Notes: a model not told the origin generated them from the letters alone. Numbered from the stretch's first letter, positions 1 through 10,464 are shown. The stretch: DNA of 64,000 nucleotides from Wolfiporia cocos (GCA_029448655.1 JACCLO010000014.1:682001-746000); one strand, 5' to 3'. Program-made: numbers and translations.

Positions 1-2
1 CT

Positions 3-1289
3 GGTCAGAAGTCAAGGCGGTCGACACGGCGTCGTTTGGATGACAGTGACGATGGAGAGGATGCCGACGACGAAGGTTCTCAGCCGAAGAAGAGGAGAAT
101 CACCTCAATGCCAAATGGACACTCGGATAGTTCGCCGTCACCAGAAGTCGCCGACGTCGATATGGACGACGCACCGTCCACACCGATTACGAAGCCCATG
201 GAAGTTGTAGAGCCCCCGCCACGGCCAAGCACGCCCGCCTCACCACCAGTATCTACACCTACACCCACCCCCGTCCCGCGCCCAGCCGTCACCCCCCTTG
301 CGCCTTCCCCTGTCATCAACAGTTCTCACGTTGACCGATTGTTCACGCGCAACTCGTACGCGCCCCGCGAGCCCAGCAAATTGCGGACCAGCTTTACATT
401 TGACCAAGACAGCGAGGAGGAGACCGATTCATGCCAGGAGCATGATTCAACGATGGTGCACGCTCCCGTCCCCAAACTTGTGGAATCGATCCCCTCTCAA
501 GAGTATCCCGCACTAGCGCACGCTCTCGCCCCCTCCGCCTCTATGGTCCCCATCAGCGCCGAGGAGCATCCCGCAAACGCGCACGCTCCCGCAAAGGCCC
601 ACCTGGTCTGCCAGGAGCATCCCTTAACTCCGGTGCACGCTCCCGCCACCCTCGCTCGCGACGCAGTCACGTCTTACGCGTCAACTTCCGGTCAACAATG
701 TGAACAAGAGACTGTTATGAACTCGAAGGCTCGAGAACGTGCGGCTTTGGTCCCGCTCGAGGCGCTTCCTAGGTATAAATTCTCGGTGTGTGTGGCCCCC
801 TCTCCCGGTGCTGGCTCTCGCTTCACGAAGGCATGGCAACTCGCTTCTTCTGTCCCGGTTCATACGCTCCCGGCCTACGACTTCATGAAGCGCGTGGTGT
901 CTTCTCTGTCGACTTCTGCTGTCTCTCTCGGTAAACAGCCTGAATGGATCTGTGGACTCTGTCAGCTCCGGAGCCCCGACTCGGCTGTCAAGTGTGTCGT
1001 CTGCGAGGCTCCACGGCCGAACAGTCCGTCCCAGGCGTCTCCCTCCCCTGCATCTTCCTCTCCATCATCTGCTCCCTCTGCTCCGTCACCCGCCCCCTCT
1101 GCTCCGTCGCCGCCACCGCCAGTTTCCGGGTTTAACTGGGCTGCCGCTGGTCTGGCGCTGCCATCTGCGACATCTGATTGGTCTGCATGGTCCGGAACAA
1201 GTCCAGCGCGCAACAGTGTATCGCCTGCGAATCACCAAAACCATGAACAGCCGCAATTTTTTTTGGCTGTGCGCGCTGCTCTCGAATGA
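3..1289 (+). CDS. RanBP2-type zinc-finger protein, nucleoporin-like, 5' partial
   Basis: The frame is open from base 3, so the gene starts left of the window; the stop is at 1287-1289. The protein begins with an acidic/basic stretch containing a KKRR nuclear-localisation-like run, followed by a long Pro/Ser/Thr-rich disordered part with loosely repeated EHP...HAPA units (about residues 145-220). Near residue 315 is a RanBP2-type zinc finger (WICGLCQLRSPDSAVKCVVC: W, then two CX2C pairs 10 residues apart), then another Ser/Pro tail. RanBP2 fingers bind Ran-GDP in Nup153-type nucleoporins or RNA in splicing factors; the disordered context and basic motif fit a nucleoporin-like protein better, but that is inference. 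I see no obvious intron. The last 30 residues are unremarkable, so the true 3' end could differ by splicing. Confidence 0.5.
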   Translation, partial: GQKSRRSTRRRLDDSDDGEDADDEGSQPKKRRITSMPNGHSDSSPSPEVADVDMDDAPSTPITKPMEVVEPPPRPSTPASPPVSTPTPTPVPRPAVTPLAPSPVINSSHVDRLFTRNSYAPREPSKLRTSFTFDQDSEEETDSCQEHDSTMVHAPVPKLVESIPSQEYPALAHALAPSASMVPISAEEHPANAHAPAKAHLVCQEHPLTPVHAPATLARDAVTSYASTSGQQCEQETVMNSKARERAALVPLEALPRYKFSVCVAPSPGAGSRFTKAWQLASSVPVHTLPAYDFMKRVVSSLSTSAVSLGKQPEWICGLCQLRSPDSAVKCVVCEAPRPNSPSQASPSPASSSPSSAPSAPSPAPSAPSPPPPVSGFNWAAAGLALPSATSDWSAWSGTSPARNSVSPANHQNHEQPQFFLAVRAALE

Positions 1290-2456
1290 CGCATCATTTA
1301 TCGGTCGTGTACATACTGTATCATATCGGATTGTCTGTACCGCAAGAACTTCATTACAGTGCCTCGTAGATTACACAGTCGTCTGGTCCACTTAGTTATA
1401 TACCGTAGCTACTAGCAGGTGGGGTTCATCAATCGCATTAGACTCGGAGTAGGTGCGGCTTGCGTCCCTCCACGTTCTCCTCGGCCGTCCTCCGCGACCC
1501 AAGACACATCCTCAGTAACTTAGTCTTCAGCCACCTAGAAGGGTAGCCATTCATGATCAAGTTACAACCACGTGATCATCCACCAAGTGTAATTGCCAAC
1601 TGATAAGTGATGATGGGAATCTCCCGCGTGGCCCGCGATTGGAATACTACTAATCTTATCGTCAGAGCGCTAGGCCATTGCAGCCCGGTTGCAATCGGCC
1701 CGCGTTGCAACAGATTTTGATCACGGATGTAGCGGACATATCCCCGTGACATCTTCGTGGGAACGCTCGCGCGTATTTTGGCATGCATGCTTCGCTGCGC
1801 TATTCACCGCTTCGCCGCCTGCACCTGCCCCTGGAGCGGTCCGCTGCCAAGGAATACTGCTCCTCGAGCAGTTTTCTCCAGGCAGCGATATTCCTCGCCG
1901 CAGAGCGTCCACTGCTCCTAGAGCGGGGACGTATATCCATGTCGTGCGCACTGCTCCTAGAGCGGTGCCCGCTACAGTTTAGCTCGTGCGCTGCTCATAG
2001 AGCGGCGTAAGTTAAATGTGGACGTGCGCCCTGTACGCCAACAGTGATGTTCCCTGCAAATGGCCGGAGTATGCACAGGTGGCTTACCTCGCTCGGATGG
2101 TTGTTGCATAGTGGCCAACAGAGGATCGAATTCCATAAAACAAGAGCCACTTTGGCGGGCGAAGGCATGGTCCCCCCAGCTCAATGTGGTGCGCATATCA
2201 AGACTCCAATAATACTAGAAGTGCCCAGTACTGCTGCTACAATGTCAGCATGCGTCAATGAGGAGGGGGTAGCTAGGCACCGCAGCGTGCAGGTGCGGAA
2301 AGTCTGGGCTCGTCAACGAGGAGAAGATGGGTGAGTAACTGCCTACAAAGCATACGGGATATATCCAACTGTCAATGATAGGAATGTGATCATCTCAGCA
2401 CAGGCCCCACAAGAGGAGGCTGCGAGCACGCAATAAGCAGCGTATCCTGATATTAG
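1290..2456. other. Intergenic, no gene recognised; short 40-bp-spaced repeat
   Basis: No convincing coding region. A 15-base motif (CTGCTCCTAGAGCGG, last copy with one change) recurs at 1912, 1951 and 1991, with a weaker relative near 1857, giving a small 39-40 bp tandem array. The rest shows nothing I can name. It ends at the 5-bp target duplication of element A (ATAGC, 2457-2461). Confidence 0.5.
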
Positions 2457-2461
2457 ATAGC

Positions 2462-3080
2462 TGTCACAAGAATTCTCCTAGTTTCCCTATATTTCTTACT
2501 ATTTTTCCGGCAATTCTACGAATTATCTACGACTTTCTAGACCAATAACTAGCTTATCTGGTTCATAAGTTTACGGTTACATACGTGCCGAATGATGGCC
2601 GCGTTATCTCCCGTAACGACGGTCTTATCTTATCACTAGTAGTTACCATCAGTCACATGTCTAGTTCTAGCCAATCGGACCTTCCGTCCGAAAGCAGTCA
2701 GCGTATAAACGTCAGCGGACCGGGCTTTGGTCACGCCCCGTCTTTGTAATGACAAGAGCGCAAAACGCCATTCGTGCGGCCTACGCCGCCTTTCTATATC
2801 CCGGTTTTGATCGGCATATGTATTTATCGTATATTACTAAGTACTTAGGTACCTGGGGACTTGTACATACGAATACGGACACTAGTATTATCTAATAAGA
2901 CTGTTAGGGGTCTTATTTATCATGTATATATACTGGACTTGCTGAGCGCTATTGCCTCAGTTCTATTCATTGCATTCATACTACGAGTTAACCACTCAAC
3001 GTATCCTGCTTAACATCTACTTATCCCTTGCCTAACCAGCAAAACCAAGAACATTACAAGTAAGTTGTTATCTTGTGTTA
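2462..3080 (+). repeat. 5' LTR of element A
   Basis: 619 bp, matching 13433-14051. It contains a TATA box (2925-2932), a short inverted repeat CTGAG/CTCAG (2942-2946, 2956-2960), and the self-primer AGTTCTATTCAT (2959-2970), which is complementary to the bases just inside the LTR. Confidence 0.95.
2925..2932 (+). promoter_or_regulatory. TATA box of element A LTR promoter
   Basis: TATATATA in the U3 end of the LTR. A start site about 30 bp downstream would fall at roughly 2955-2960, at the beginning of the self-primer sequence, as expected if the RNA 5' end primes its own reverse transcription. The start site itself is inferred. Confidence 0.7.
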
Positions 3081-3081
3081 T

Positions 3082-3093
3082 ATGAATAGAACT
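3082..3093 (+). promoter_or_regulatory. Self-priming primer-binding site of element A
   Basis: ATGAATAGAACT, one base inside the 5' LTR, is the exact reverse complement of AGTTCTATTCAT at 2959-2970. I see no tRNA 3'-end (TGG...) complement here. Tf1/sushi-group elements prime cDNA with their own folded mRNA 5' end in this way. The same site is kept in element B (20620-20631). Confidence 0.8.
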
Positions 3094-3783
3094 CGCTTTC
3101 GCCCCCGCCCTCTTTGAGGGTCTGGGATTTTTTCTTCTTAGGGGTTTTCGTCGCCGTCTGCGCACCCCTGCTCGCCGCCAGGCAGCGGGGTATCCTTAGT
3201 GGGCTCTGGGGGATCACCGCCTTCGGGCAAACAGCCGGACCGTAGGCTTAAGCGGAACCGGGGACTAGCTGCCAAGCTTTTCCCCATATGTTGGGAATCG
3301 ATGGCAACGGTGTAACTTCTTGACCGGGCCGGAGACGACCTTCTCGCCTATCCCCAGGCGTACAGGGGCCACTCTATTTAGAGTTGGGATGGTGGGCACG
3401 AGTTGCCCTGCCTAGAACCGCTGCCGATACGGCTTCAGAACGATAGAGTTCTGGCCTTGGCGCCCTCTAAGTCCCTCAGGGCATGGGTTTGGTTTAAACA
3501 CTGGCAGCCACCCAACTGGAGTGAGGCGTGGGCACATGCGGGGTGTAATACCCCAAAATCCTGCATTCCCAGGCGTCAAGGGAAGACGACCTGCTGTATC
3601 CCCCACCTGGTAGCGTGAGAGAGACGCCATCCAGTCGCCGACACTAACTCCGGTCGAGGGCGGAGCGCCCATTGACGCCGGAGGATAAGCGCACGACACA
3701 TCAAGAAGCGACGATAAGCCCCGACAGAAGACCGCGTGAATTTCCACTAGAATAGCATACTTAGACTTCTTTTTTACGTAGTC
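3094..3783 (+). other. Untranslated leader of element A
   Basis: About 690 bases between the primer-binding site and ORF1 with no credible ORF. Closely conserved in element B (20632-21313), so it is probably functional RNA (packaging or translation control). That role is inferred. Confidence 0.6.
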
Positions 3784-4599
3784 ATGCCGAAAGCACCACG
3801 TTTCACGGTTACCCCGAGAAACGCCGCTACGGGGGAGCGCGAGGAATGGCACATTGCCGCCTCTAAATCGCTCGAAGACCGCATTTCCGCGGTCACAGCC
3901 CCAAAGCGAGGAAAGTCCCGAAAGGGCAAAGACGTCTTCTACAAGAAGCCGAACCCCGACCCGGAGGAGATCCGAAGGGTCAACCACGAGGCCGCCCTCG
4001 ACGACATCAGGCGGAAGAAGCTCGACAAGCTTCTTCGACAGAAGGAGAAGCTCGAAGCTCGAATCCAGAAACAGAGTCTGGACCAACTGATCGCCGAGGC
4101 AGCCAGGAAGAGGGTTGAGGAAGAGAGAATGGTGAGGAGTCTTCGGGAGCGAATTGAGCCCCCAAAGAAGTCGCTGTTAGAGAGGGTGGAGGAGCTTAGG
4201 ATGCCAGCCGAGTGGGTCGAGAAACGGGGTCTTGCGAACCCCAGGGACGTCCACTGCACGGAGAAGAAGTGGGACTGGTTCTTGGACGTCGACAAACAGA
4301 TGAACGCCGCCCACAAAAATCTTTTCCGCCTATGGAAAGTCCCCGACGCAACCACCACGGCCCCCATCATTGCAAAATTCACCACCCTCATCACCGACTT
4401 CGACGATCTCTCCACACACCTGGAGCAAAGGGTCCGTCAGGACTCCATGAAGAACGAAGACCTCCGCCGCCTCGAAAAATATCTCAGGAGGGTGGAGCAC
4501 GTTTTTGGAGATCTAGACGTGAAACAGCACGTTACGTATTTAAAGACACATTTAGTACATAGCGGTCTCAACTTCGACCTCGGCAAACCCCAGTTGTAG
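3784..4599 (+). CDS. Element A ORF1, 271-aa charged coiled-coil protein of unknown role
   Basis: ATG at 3784, ending in two consecutive TAG codons. The 271-residue product is basic at the N-terminus (MPKAPRF...), highly charged Lys/Glu/Arg-rich between about residues 60 and 160 (likely a long alpha-helical coiled coil), and ends with a more mixed C-terminal domain rich in Trp and Leu (KKWDWFLDVDK, then LFRLWK). I do not recognise a family and see no zinc knuckle, protease or membrane segment. It is a separate ORF upstream of Gag; most Ty3/gypsy elements lack one. Element B has the same ORF with stop codons, so it is an inherited part of the family. A role as accessory Gag, matrix-like or RNA chaperone protein would be a guess. 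Confidence 0.8.
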   Translation: MPKAPRFTVTPRNAATGEREEWHIAASKSLEDRISAVTAPKRGKSRKGKDVFYKKPNPDPEEIRRVNHEAALDDIRRKKLDKLLRQKEKLEARIQKQSLDQLIAEAARKRVEEERMVRSLRERIEPPKKSLLERVEELRMPAEWVEKRGLANPRDVHCTEKKWDWFLDVDKQMNAAHKNLFRLWKVPDATTTAPIIAKFTTLITDFDDLSTHLEQRVRQDSMKNEDLRRLEKYLRRVEHVFGDLDVKQHVTYLKTHLVHSGLNFDLGKPQL

Positions 4600-4607
4600 T
4601 AGATAGA

Positions 4608-4688
4608 AAGTCCTGAAAAGGCATTTTTTTTGGTGCATGGCATTGATTGCGAAAAGTCCTGAAAAGGCATTTAAGTCCTGAAAAGGCA
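4608..4688 (+). repeat. Triple 16-bp direct repeat between ORF1 and ORF2
   Basis: AAGTCCTGAAAAGGCA occurs exactly three times, at 4608-4623, 4654-4669 and 4673-4688, in the gap between the ORF1 stop and the ORF2 start. Element B keeps all three at 22135-22150, 22182-22197 and 22201-22216, although its ORF1 is broken. The strict conservation and placement suggest a cis-acting RNA or DNA signal for expression of ORF2. Confidence 0.85.
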
Positions 4689-4750
4689 CTCTTTTCTTGA
4701 ATTATCGTTTAAGGAAGAAAATAACTCAAGCTGACGAATACTGTCCAGCA

Positions 4751-6985
4751 ATGGTGTCTTACACAATCGTCCAAGGCGCTTTGTACAACACCCACAAGGT
4801 GGCTACGGCCTACCGCCCCGCCGTCGGCAAGCACGCGTGGCCCGGAGAGCAAACCTGCTTGATGGACTACCTGCGAGTCGTATTCGGCATCAGAGTTAGG
4901 GGGAGTGTCACCTCCTTCAACTCAATTCCGGCGCATGTGCGCCCTTCTCTGAACGTAAACCACACGGCGTACATCAAGTACTATGGGGAAGATTCGACTA
5001 GGAACCACATATCGTGGTGGAGGTGGGACAACTACTGTACCGCCATCTCCCTAGCGGACCTCATAGTCTACTACGGTGACGTCCACTGGTACTCCCAGGA
5101 AGAAGCGTCGCCACGCACGAGAGCCGCCAGGCTCTTCAACCCGGAAACACCCGCTCGCGCAGTCGTCACCCCTGAAGGCAGCGAGACCCCACGACCGGAG
5201 GAAACGATCAACACGGAGCCCCTATTTGGGACGCTCCCCGATCTCCTCCCTTCCTACAAAAGGAGGACTCTGGAAATCATCGCGCAGCCCGAAAGGAGCG
5301 AGAATGAATTGATGGGAAGGCTACAGCGCACCCTGGAAGTAGCCGCCTCAGACGAAGTTCTGCAGGTGGGAAAGGAAGCTTACAGGGAGGCGCTGTACCA
5401 AGCCAAGAACCATCTCTACAGCAACCTCGCGGCCTATAAAAGCCGGGTAGACACGGATCTGGAAATGGTCTGGAACAAAACCAACCAGATTCGGAGTCAC
5501 AACCAGGTGCTTCAAAATAGAATAGAAGCACTAGAGGAAGCAGAGAGTTTGCGGCAACAATTGGACACCCTTTCCGAAAATCGGTTCGTCCGCATAGAAA
5601 AAGACATCGCAGTACTGCAAAAGCGTCCGGCAGTCCCAACCGCGGGACCCAGCGGTGCCCAGGTCACGGCACTAATTAATAGAATTGACCAACTCGAAGC
5701 GGAGTTAACCGCTCTAAAAAACGCACCGGCAGCCGCGACAGCAGCAGCCACAACGGTCAACTTCCAACAGACCAAACCGACTCAGCCGCCGAAATTCTCG
5801 GGCCCTAAGGACTCCATCTCGTCGAAAGAGTGGATCCAGAAAATGGGCATGTATTTCGCAGATGCCAAGGTAACCCTCGAGGAAGACAAGGTTCGCCAAG
5901 CCCTGCTACGACTTACGGGCGAGGCCTACCAGTACATGTCGCCGGTAGTTGATAAGATCGCTGCCGGACAAGCCTCGGGGCACACCTGGAAAACGTTTGC
6001 GGAAACGATCGAGAAGGTGTATGGCAAGAAGACGGACAAGGAGATTGCCGAAAAGGAGATTGAAGGGTACTTCGGGGACGAAGGGAAAAAGAAGCTCCAA
6101 TCGGACTTCTTCTCTTGGGCACAGAAGCTCAGGACCCTGGCTCGCCTGGCCGAGACTGACAACAAGACGTTGTTCAGTCACATCAAACGGATCCTCCCGG
6201 AAAAGGTGCGAGAAACCCTCGCTACCTTGGAATCGGTGCCCGGCTTCACAATGCCGACCGACTGGGAGGTATACCTCGATATGGCCATTGACCTCTATAA
6301 GAGGCAATACCCAGATAAGCTCAAAGGCAAGATCTTTGAGGAAGAAAAAAGGAAGGAGTCGTCGGGGTCTGGCAAGACCACCGACAAGGCTACGTCAAAG
6401 CCTGCCAAGGCTGATGACAAAGGCAAAGGCAAGGCAAAGGAAACCGGCTCTTACGGGAAGGACTGTCGCAAGCACCCCGGACAACACAAATGGGGCGACT
6501 GTCCTGAGAACCCTAAGAACAAGCCGAAGGAAGCCAAGCCGGCCAGTAGTGGAAGCGGAACGACGAAGCCGACAGGCTCGTCAAGCGGAACGCAACAGTC
6601 GGGCCAGAAGAAATTGGACCCGAAAAAGAAATACAAGGTCCGAGTTGTCAGCACCCAGGAACTGGTGACTGACGACGAAGATGAGTCCCCCCAAGCCACC
6701 GTAGGGACCATCCGGACCAACGTTCCGAAGCAACCAGAGGTGGTTCCTCTGGCCCCCACTACGCGCATCAGCGATGAGGAGAAAAGCGGGAGCCCGGTGC
6801 AATCGGCAGAAAGCACCAGCCCCGTCCAGACCCAGTCGACTGGTTCGACTTCGACTGCGCCTACACCGTCGGGCGACTCCATCAGGACACATCTGCCCTG
6901 GCTTCGCAAGCGGATAGCCGACTCCGCAAACACCCTGGGCATCTACGGAAGCTCTGCCTCGGGTTTTCCCACCGAGCACATGTGA
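4751..6985 (+). CDS. gag: Element A ORF2: Gag-like polyprotein (capsid plus CHHC knuckle)
   Basis: First ATG in frame at 4751 (the frame is open about 54 nt further upstream); 744 residues. Residues 1-120 form an aromatic-rich domain I do not recognise (contains WWRWDNY). Residues of roughly 200-330 look coiled-coil. About 340-545 is a retrotransposon capsid (Gag) region, with FSGPKDSISSKEWIQKMGMYF at its start. Near 585 a compact Cys/His cluster CRKHPGQHKWGDC (CX2HX3HX4C) stands where a zinc knuckle normally is. The tail is Ser/Thr/Pro-rich and acidic. Gag assembles the particle and binds the genomic RNA. The stop codon overlaps the Pol start as TGATG (6983-6987), a stop/restart arrangement that would let ribosomes reinitiate on Pol. 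Confidence 0.88.
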   Translation: MVSYTIVQGALYNTHKVATAYRPAVGKHAWPGEQTCLMDYLRVVFGIRVRGSVTSFNSIPAHVRPSLNVNHTAYIKYYGEDSTRNHISWWRWDNYCTAISLADLIVYYGDVHWYSQEEASPRTRAARLFNPETPARAVVTPEGSETPRPEETINTEPLFGTLPDLLPSYKRRTLEIIAQPERSENELMGRLQRTLEVAASDEVLQVGKEAYREALYQAKNHLYSNLAAYKSRVDTDLEMVWNKTNQIRSHNQVLQNRIEALEEAESLRQQLDTLSENRFVRIEKDIAVLQKRPAVPTAGPSGAQVTALINRIDQLEAELTALKNAPAAATAAATTVNFQQTKPTQPPKFSGPKDSISSKEWIQKMGMYFADAKVTLEEDKVRQALLRLTGEAYQYMSPVVDKIAAGQASGHTWKTFAETIEKVYGKKTDKEIAEKEIEGYFGDEGKKKLQSDFFSWAQKLRTLARLAETDNKTLFSHIKRILPEKVRETLATLESVPGFTMPTDWEVYLDMAIDLYKRQYPDKLKGKIFEEEKRKESSGSGKTTDKATSKPAKADDKGKGKAKETGSYGKDCRKHPGQHKWGDCPENPKNKPKEAKPASSGSGTTKPTGSSSGTQQSGQKKLDPKKKYKVRVVSTQELVTDDEDESPQATVGTIRTNVPKQPEVVPLAPTTRISDEEKSGSPVQSAESTSPVQTQSTGSTSTAPTPSGDSIRTHLPWLRKRIADSANTLGIYGSSASGFPTEHM

Positions 6986-9883
6986 TGACCTGCCCACTTG
7001 TGCTCCCGTGTAATTTTAGTCCCGTACCCGCTGTAAAGAGTGTACTCGAGTCAATGTATCATATTTTTGGCAACGATGCGCGCGACTTCGCTCGATCATT
7101 CCGTGTCGAAGTAACACTCTGGGTATATGGGCAAAAAGTGCAGGCTCTGGCTTTAATCGACAGCGGTGCAACCATATCGGTCATATCACAACGATTGGTC
7201 GATAAACATAAGCTGGTCACCGACAAACTAGCGTTTCCTATTACGGTTACAAACGCAGACGGAACAGAAAACGTCGCCGGCCGCTTAACGCAATCAGTAA
7301 AAGCATTCATGCAACATGGCACACACAAGGAGAAAATAGGTCTGACGGTCATGCACCTAGAACCAGACCTAATCCTTGGCTATGACTGGTTGCGACTCCA
7401 CAATCCTACCTTCGACTGGAGGAAAGGAGAAATGGAATATGCACGCTGTACACACGACCAACCTTACGCCAGAAAAAAGGGTAACCGCCCTTCTGAGGAG
7501 GAAGCAGTTGAACTCCCAGAAAAGGAAATCATCGAAGTAAATTCGATTTGGGACACTCCCGTGGACATATTAGGAGAGGAGGACCCCGAAAACCCTTTGA
7601 TCGCTTGGGTGGCAACCCTTGACGACGAGGAAATGAACCTGCTGACACAGTTGGTAGCCGAGGTACTTGACAAAGACCTCGATGAAGCAGACGACCGTGA
7701 GGAAAACACACCACCGATCGACATTGAGAAATGGCGATCGTTAGTGCCCGAACAATACCAAGAGTATGGGCCAACGGTGTTCTCACAAAAGGCGTCAGAG
7801 AGGATGCCGGAACGGAAGCCCTGGGATCACGCCATAGTGCTTGAACCAGATGCGCAGCTTCCTCCCCCGGTAAAACCATACAAAATGTCTCCCCAAGAGC
7901 GTAATAGCTTGGATGAGTGGATAGACACCGAACTACGGAAGGGTTACATTCGACCATCCGAAAGTCCGATGGCATCCCCGGTTTTCTTCGTCCACAAAAA
8001 GGACGGAGGACTGCGGATGGTTGTCGATTACAGGAGGCTAAACGAAATAACCGTGAAAAATCGTTATCCGATACCTCGGATCGATGATCTCATCGATCAA
8101 TTGTCCCATGCGACCATTTTCACCAAAATCGACCTTAGATGGGGATATAACAATGTCCGCATCAAGGAAGGTGATGAATGGAAGACGGCGTTTATTACAC
8201 ACCGTGGACTATACGAGGCAACGGTAATGTATTTCGGTTTCTGCAATGCCCCCGCAACGTTCCAAGCGATGATGAATTCTATCCTCGCACCGTTCATTCG
8301 GACCGGCAAGGTGGTTGTCTACCTAGATGACATCTTGATTTTCGGGAATGATATGGAGGAACATCGGCGACTTACCAAAGGGGTTCTCCAAACCCTGAAG
8401 GACTCGGACTTGTATGCTAAGCCCGAAAAGTGCTTTTTCGAACAGTCTTCCATCGAATACCTAGGAATGATCATATCCGACGGTAACATCATGATGGATC
8501 CGAAAAAGTACGCCGGAGTTCAGGACTGGCCCAGACCTACTAAGGTCAAAGAGGTTCAAGCTTTCCTTGGATTCGCCAATTTCTACAGGCGATTCATAGA
8601 AGGCTTCTCAAAAATAGCCAAACCACTCACCATGCTGACCAAAAAGTCAGAAGCTTGGCATTGGGACGCCGAGCAGGAAAATGCCTTCCAAACCCTAAAG
8701 GAAGCATTTACCAAAGCGCCCGTGCTTCGAATTCCGTCGCACGATCAGCCTTTCCGCGTAGAAACAGATGCGTCAGACTTCGCTACCGGAGCAGTACTAT
8801 CTCAGTTAGATCCTACGGATAAAAAATTCCACCCCGTGGCGTACTATAGCAAATCGCTAAGTGCCCCGGAAAGGAACTACGAGATCTACGACAAGGAAAT
8901 GTTGGCTGTCATCAGGGCTCTAGAGGAGTGGAGACACTACCTAGAGGGACACCCTGAAAAATTCGAGATATGGTCGGACCATCTGAACTTGACCTATTTC
9001 AAAACGGCGCAAAAACTGACGAGACGACAAGCCCGTTGGGCACTGTACCTCTCACGCTTCAACTTCCAAATGAAGCACAAACCTGGCAAAACAATGCTAA
9101 CCGCGGACCCTCTGTCCAGGCGGCCAGACCATGAGGAGGGGGTGGATCTCGATAATCGCGACCAGGTTCTTCTGAAACCTGAGTGGTTCGAGCAAGAGTA
9201 CATGGCAATGGCCCTTGATACCTCCCATGCTGCCCCACAATCGGAAGACGAATCGATACTCCGAGAGATTCGCAAAGCGTTGCTAGACGACAAGGTCACA
9301 AAAGACTACAAGGAGCTGCTCTCATCCGGCCCTCGTGAATTCAAAAAAGACCTATCAGAATGGAACTACGAAGGAGGGTTACTCCTCCGAAGAGGCAAAG
9401 TCTACGTTCCAGCTACACCAGCGGATATCAGACGGCAAGTGGTCGAGTATCATCACGATCACAAGTCAGCTGGGCATTTCGGACGCTATAAAACGTACGA
9501 ATTGCTAAGCCGCAACTATTGGTGGCCCGGAATGTTCGTTTACGTCAAAAAATACGTAGACGGATGTGACACATGCCAACGTATGAAGAACCACCCGCAG
9601 AAGCCGTACGGCCCCCTGCAACCCTTACCGGTGCCGTCAGGCCCGTGGGAAGTGGTGACAATAGACCTGATTACTCAGCTACCCCCATCGGGAATGCATG
9701 ACGCGATCATGGTCGTGGTGGATCGGTTGACCAAAAGAGCAAGGTTTTTCCCAATCGAAAACACCTTCTCAACGAAAGACCTAGCTACGATACTCTATCA
9801 AAAGGTATACCCCTTACATGGGTTGCCGAAACAGATAGTATCGGACAGAGGGACACAATTCGCCTCAAAACTATTTGGTGAAT
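6985..9883 (+). CDS. pol: Element A Pol, first part: protease, RT, RNase H, integrase N-half (interrupted)
   Basis: Starts at the ATG in TGATG (6985). Domains in order: aspartic protease with LIDSGAT (near 7160); reverse transcriptase with MVVDYRRLN, then the catalytic YLDD (near 8320); RNase H beginning ETDASDFATGAVL (near 8765) and ending near 9110 (PLSRR); integrase HHCC zinc domain (HH...CDTC, about 9450-9580); integrase core with the first catalytic Asp in TIDLITQ (near 9663) and the second in SDRGTQ (near 9843). At 9883/9884 the frame is broken by the nested element, one base into a Trp codon, so the integrase lacks its third acidic residue and everything downstream in this copy. No other disabling change is visible. 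Confidence 0.93.
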
Positions 9884-10444
9884 TGTCACAGACTTACCAG
9901 TCTGTGCGACCCTGGCATCAGGGGGACTCCCTAACGCCCTACAAGACGTGTGCGACGCCGCGCCAGCGGTGACCTTGTCGGCTGTACCCCGCACTGGGGA
10001 CTCCTAGAGGCGACTTAGAGAGGCACCACACAGACGAGCAAGACAAGAGGGGCCCTCGGGCCAGAGCACGCGCAGACAGAAGATAAGAGAGGCACTTAGT
10101 GCATTGACGAGAATCTCAAGGATGAGGATGTAAGTCCTCATCCGTCGTACTTATACATGGGGAGTTGGCCAGTAATGGCCGCCCTAAAGTAGTGGCCTGT
10201 GCGCCGTAACTAAGAGGGCACATGATACATGTAACTACAGTGACCATTGTAACTAGTGTGACCGTAACGTGAGGTACCTGAGGCGCGCGCTACCCTACAG
10301 CGCTAACCTAACAGTCAGGTGACCAACAAACTAGAGAGACGCACGAGGAGGTGGCTGAGGACCAGAGACGCGGCGTACGCCTAGCGCCGCATGTGGAACC
10401 TATAGCGAGGGAAGTACAGTGGCCCCCTGGGCACATCCGTGACA
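9884..10444 (-). repeat. 3' LTR of the nested TRIM-like element
   Basis: 561 bp, TGTCAC..GTGACA ends. On the minus strand it is preceded directly by the polypurine tract. It carries the stem-loop GGATGAGGA/TCCTCATCC just downstream of the TATA box. Confidence 0.9.
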
Positions 10445-10464
10445 TTACCCCCCCTCCTAAAAAA
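10445..10464 (-). promoter_or_regulatory. Polypurine tract of the nested element
   Basis: Read on the minus strand it is an A/G run ending GGGGGGTAA directly against TGTCAC of the LTR. Element A has the same junction (GGGGGGTAA|TGTCAC at 13424-13438), so the plus-strand priming signal is shared. Confidence 0.8.

Noticed and set aside
3412..4086. 224-codon minus-strand ORF across the leader and ORF1 of element A
   Set aside because: Antisense shadow; the corresponding frame in element B is broken into shorter pieces.
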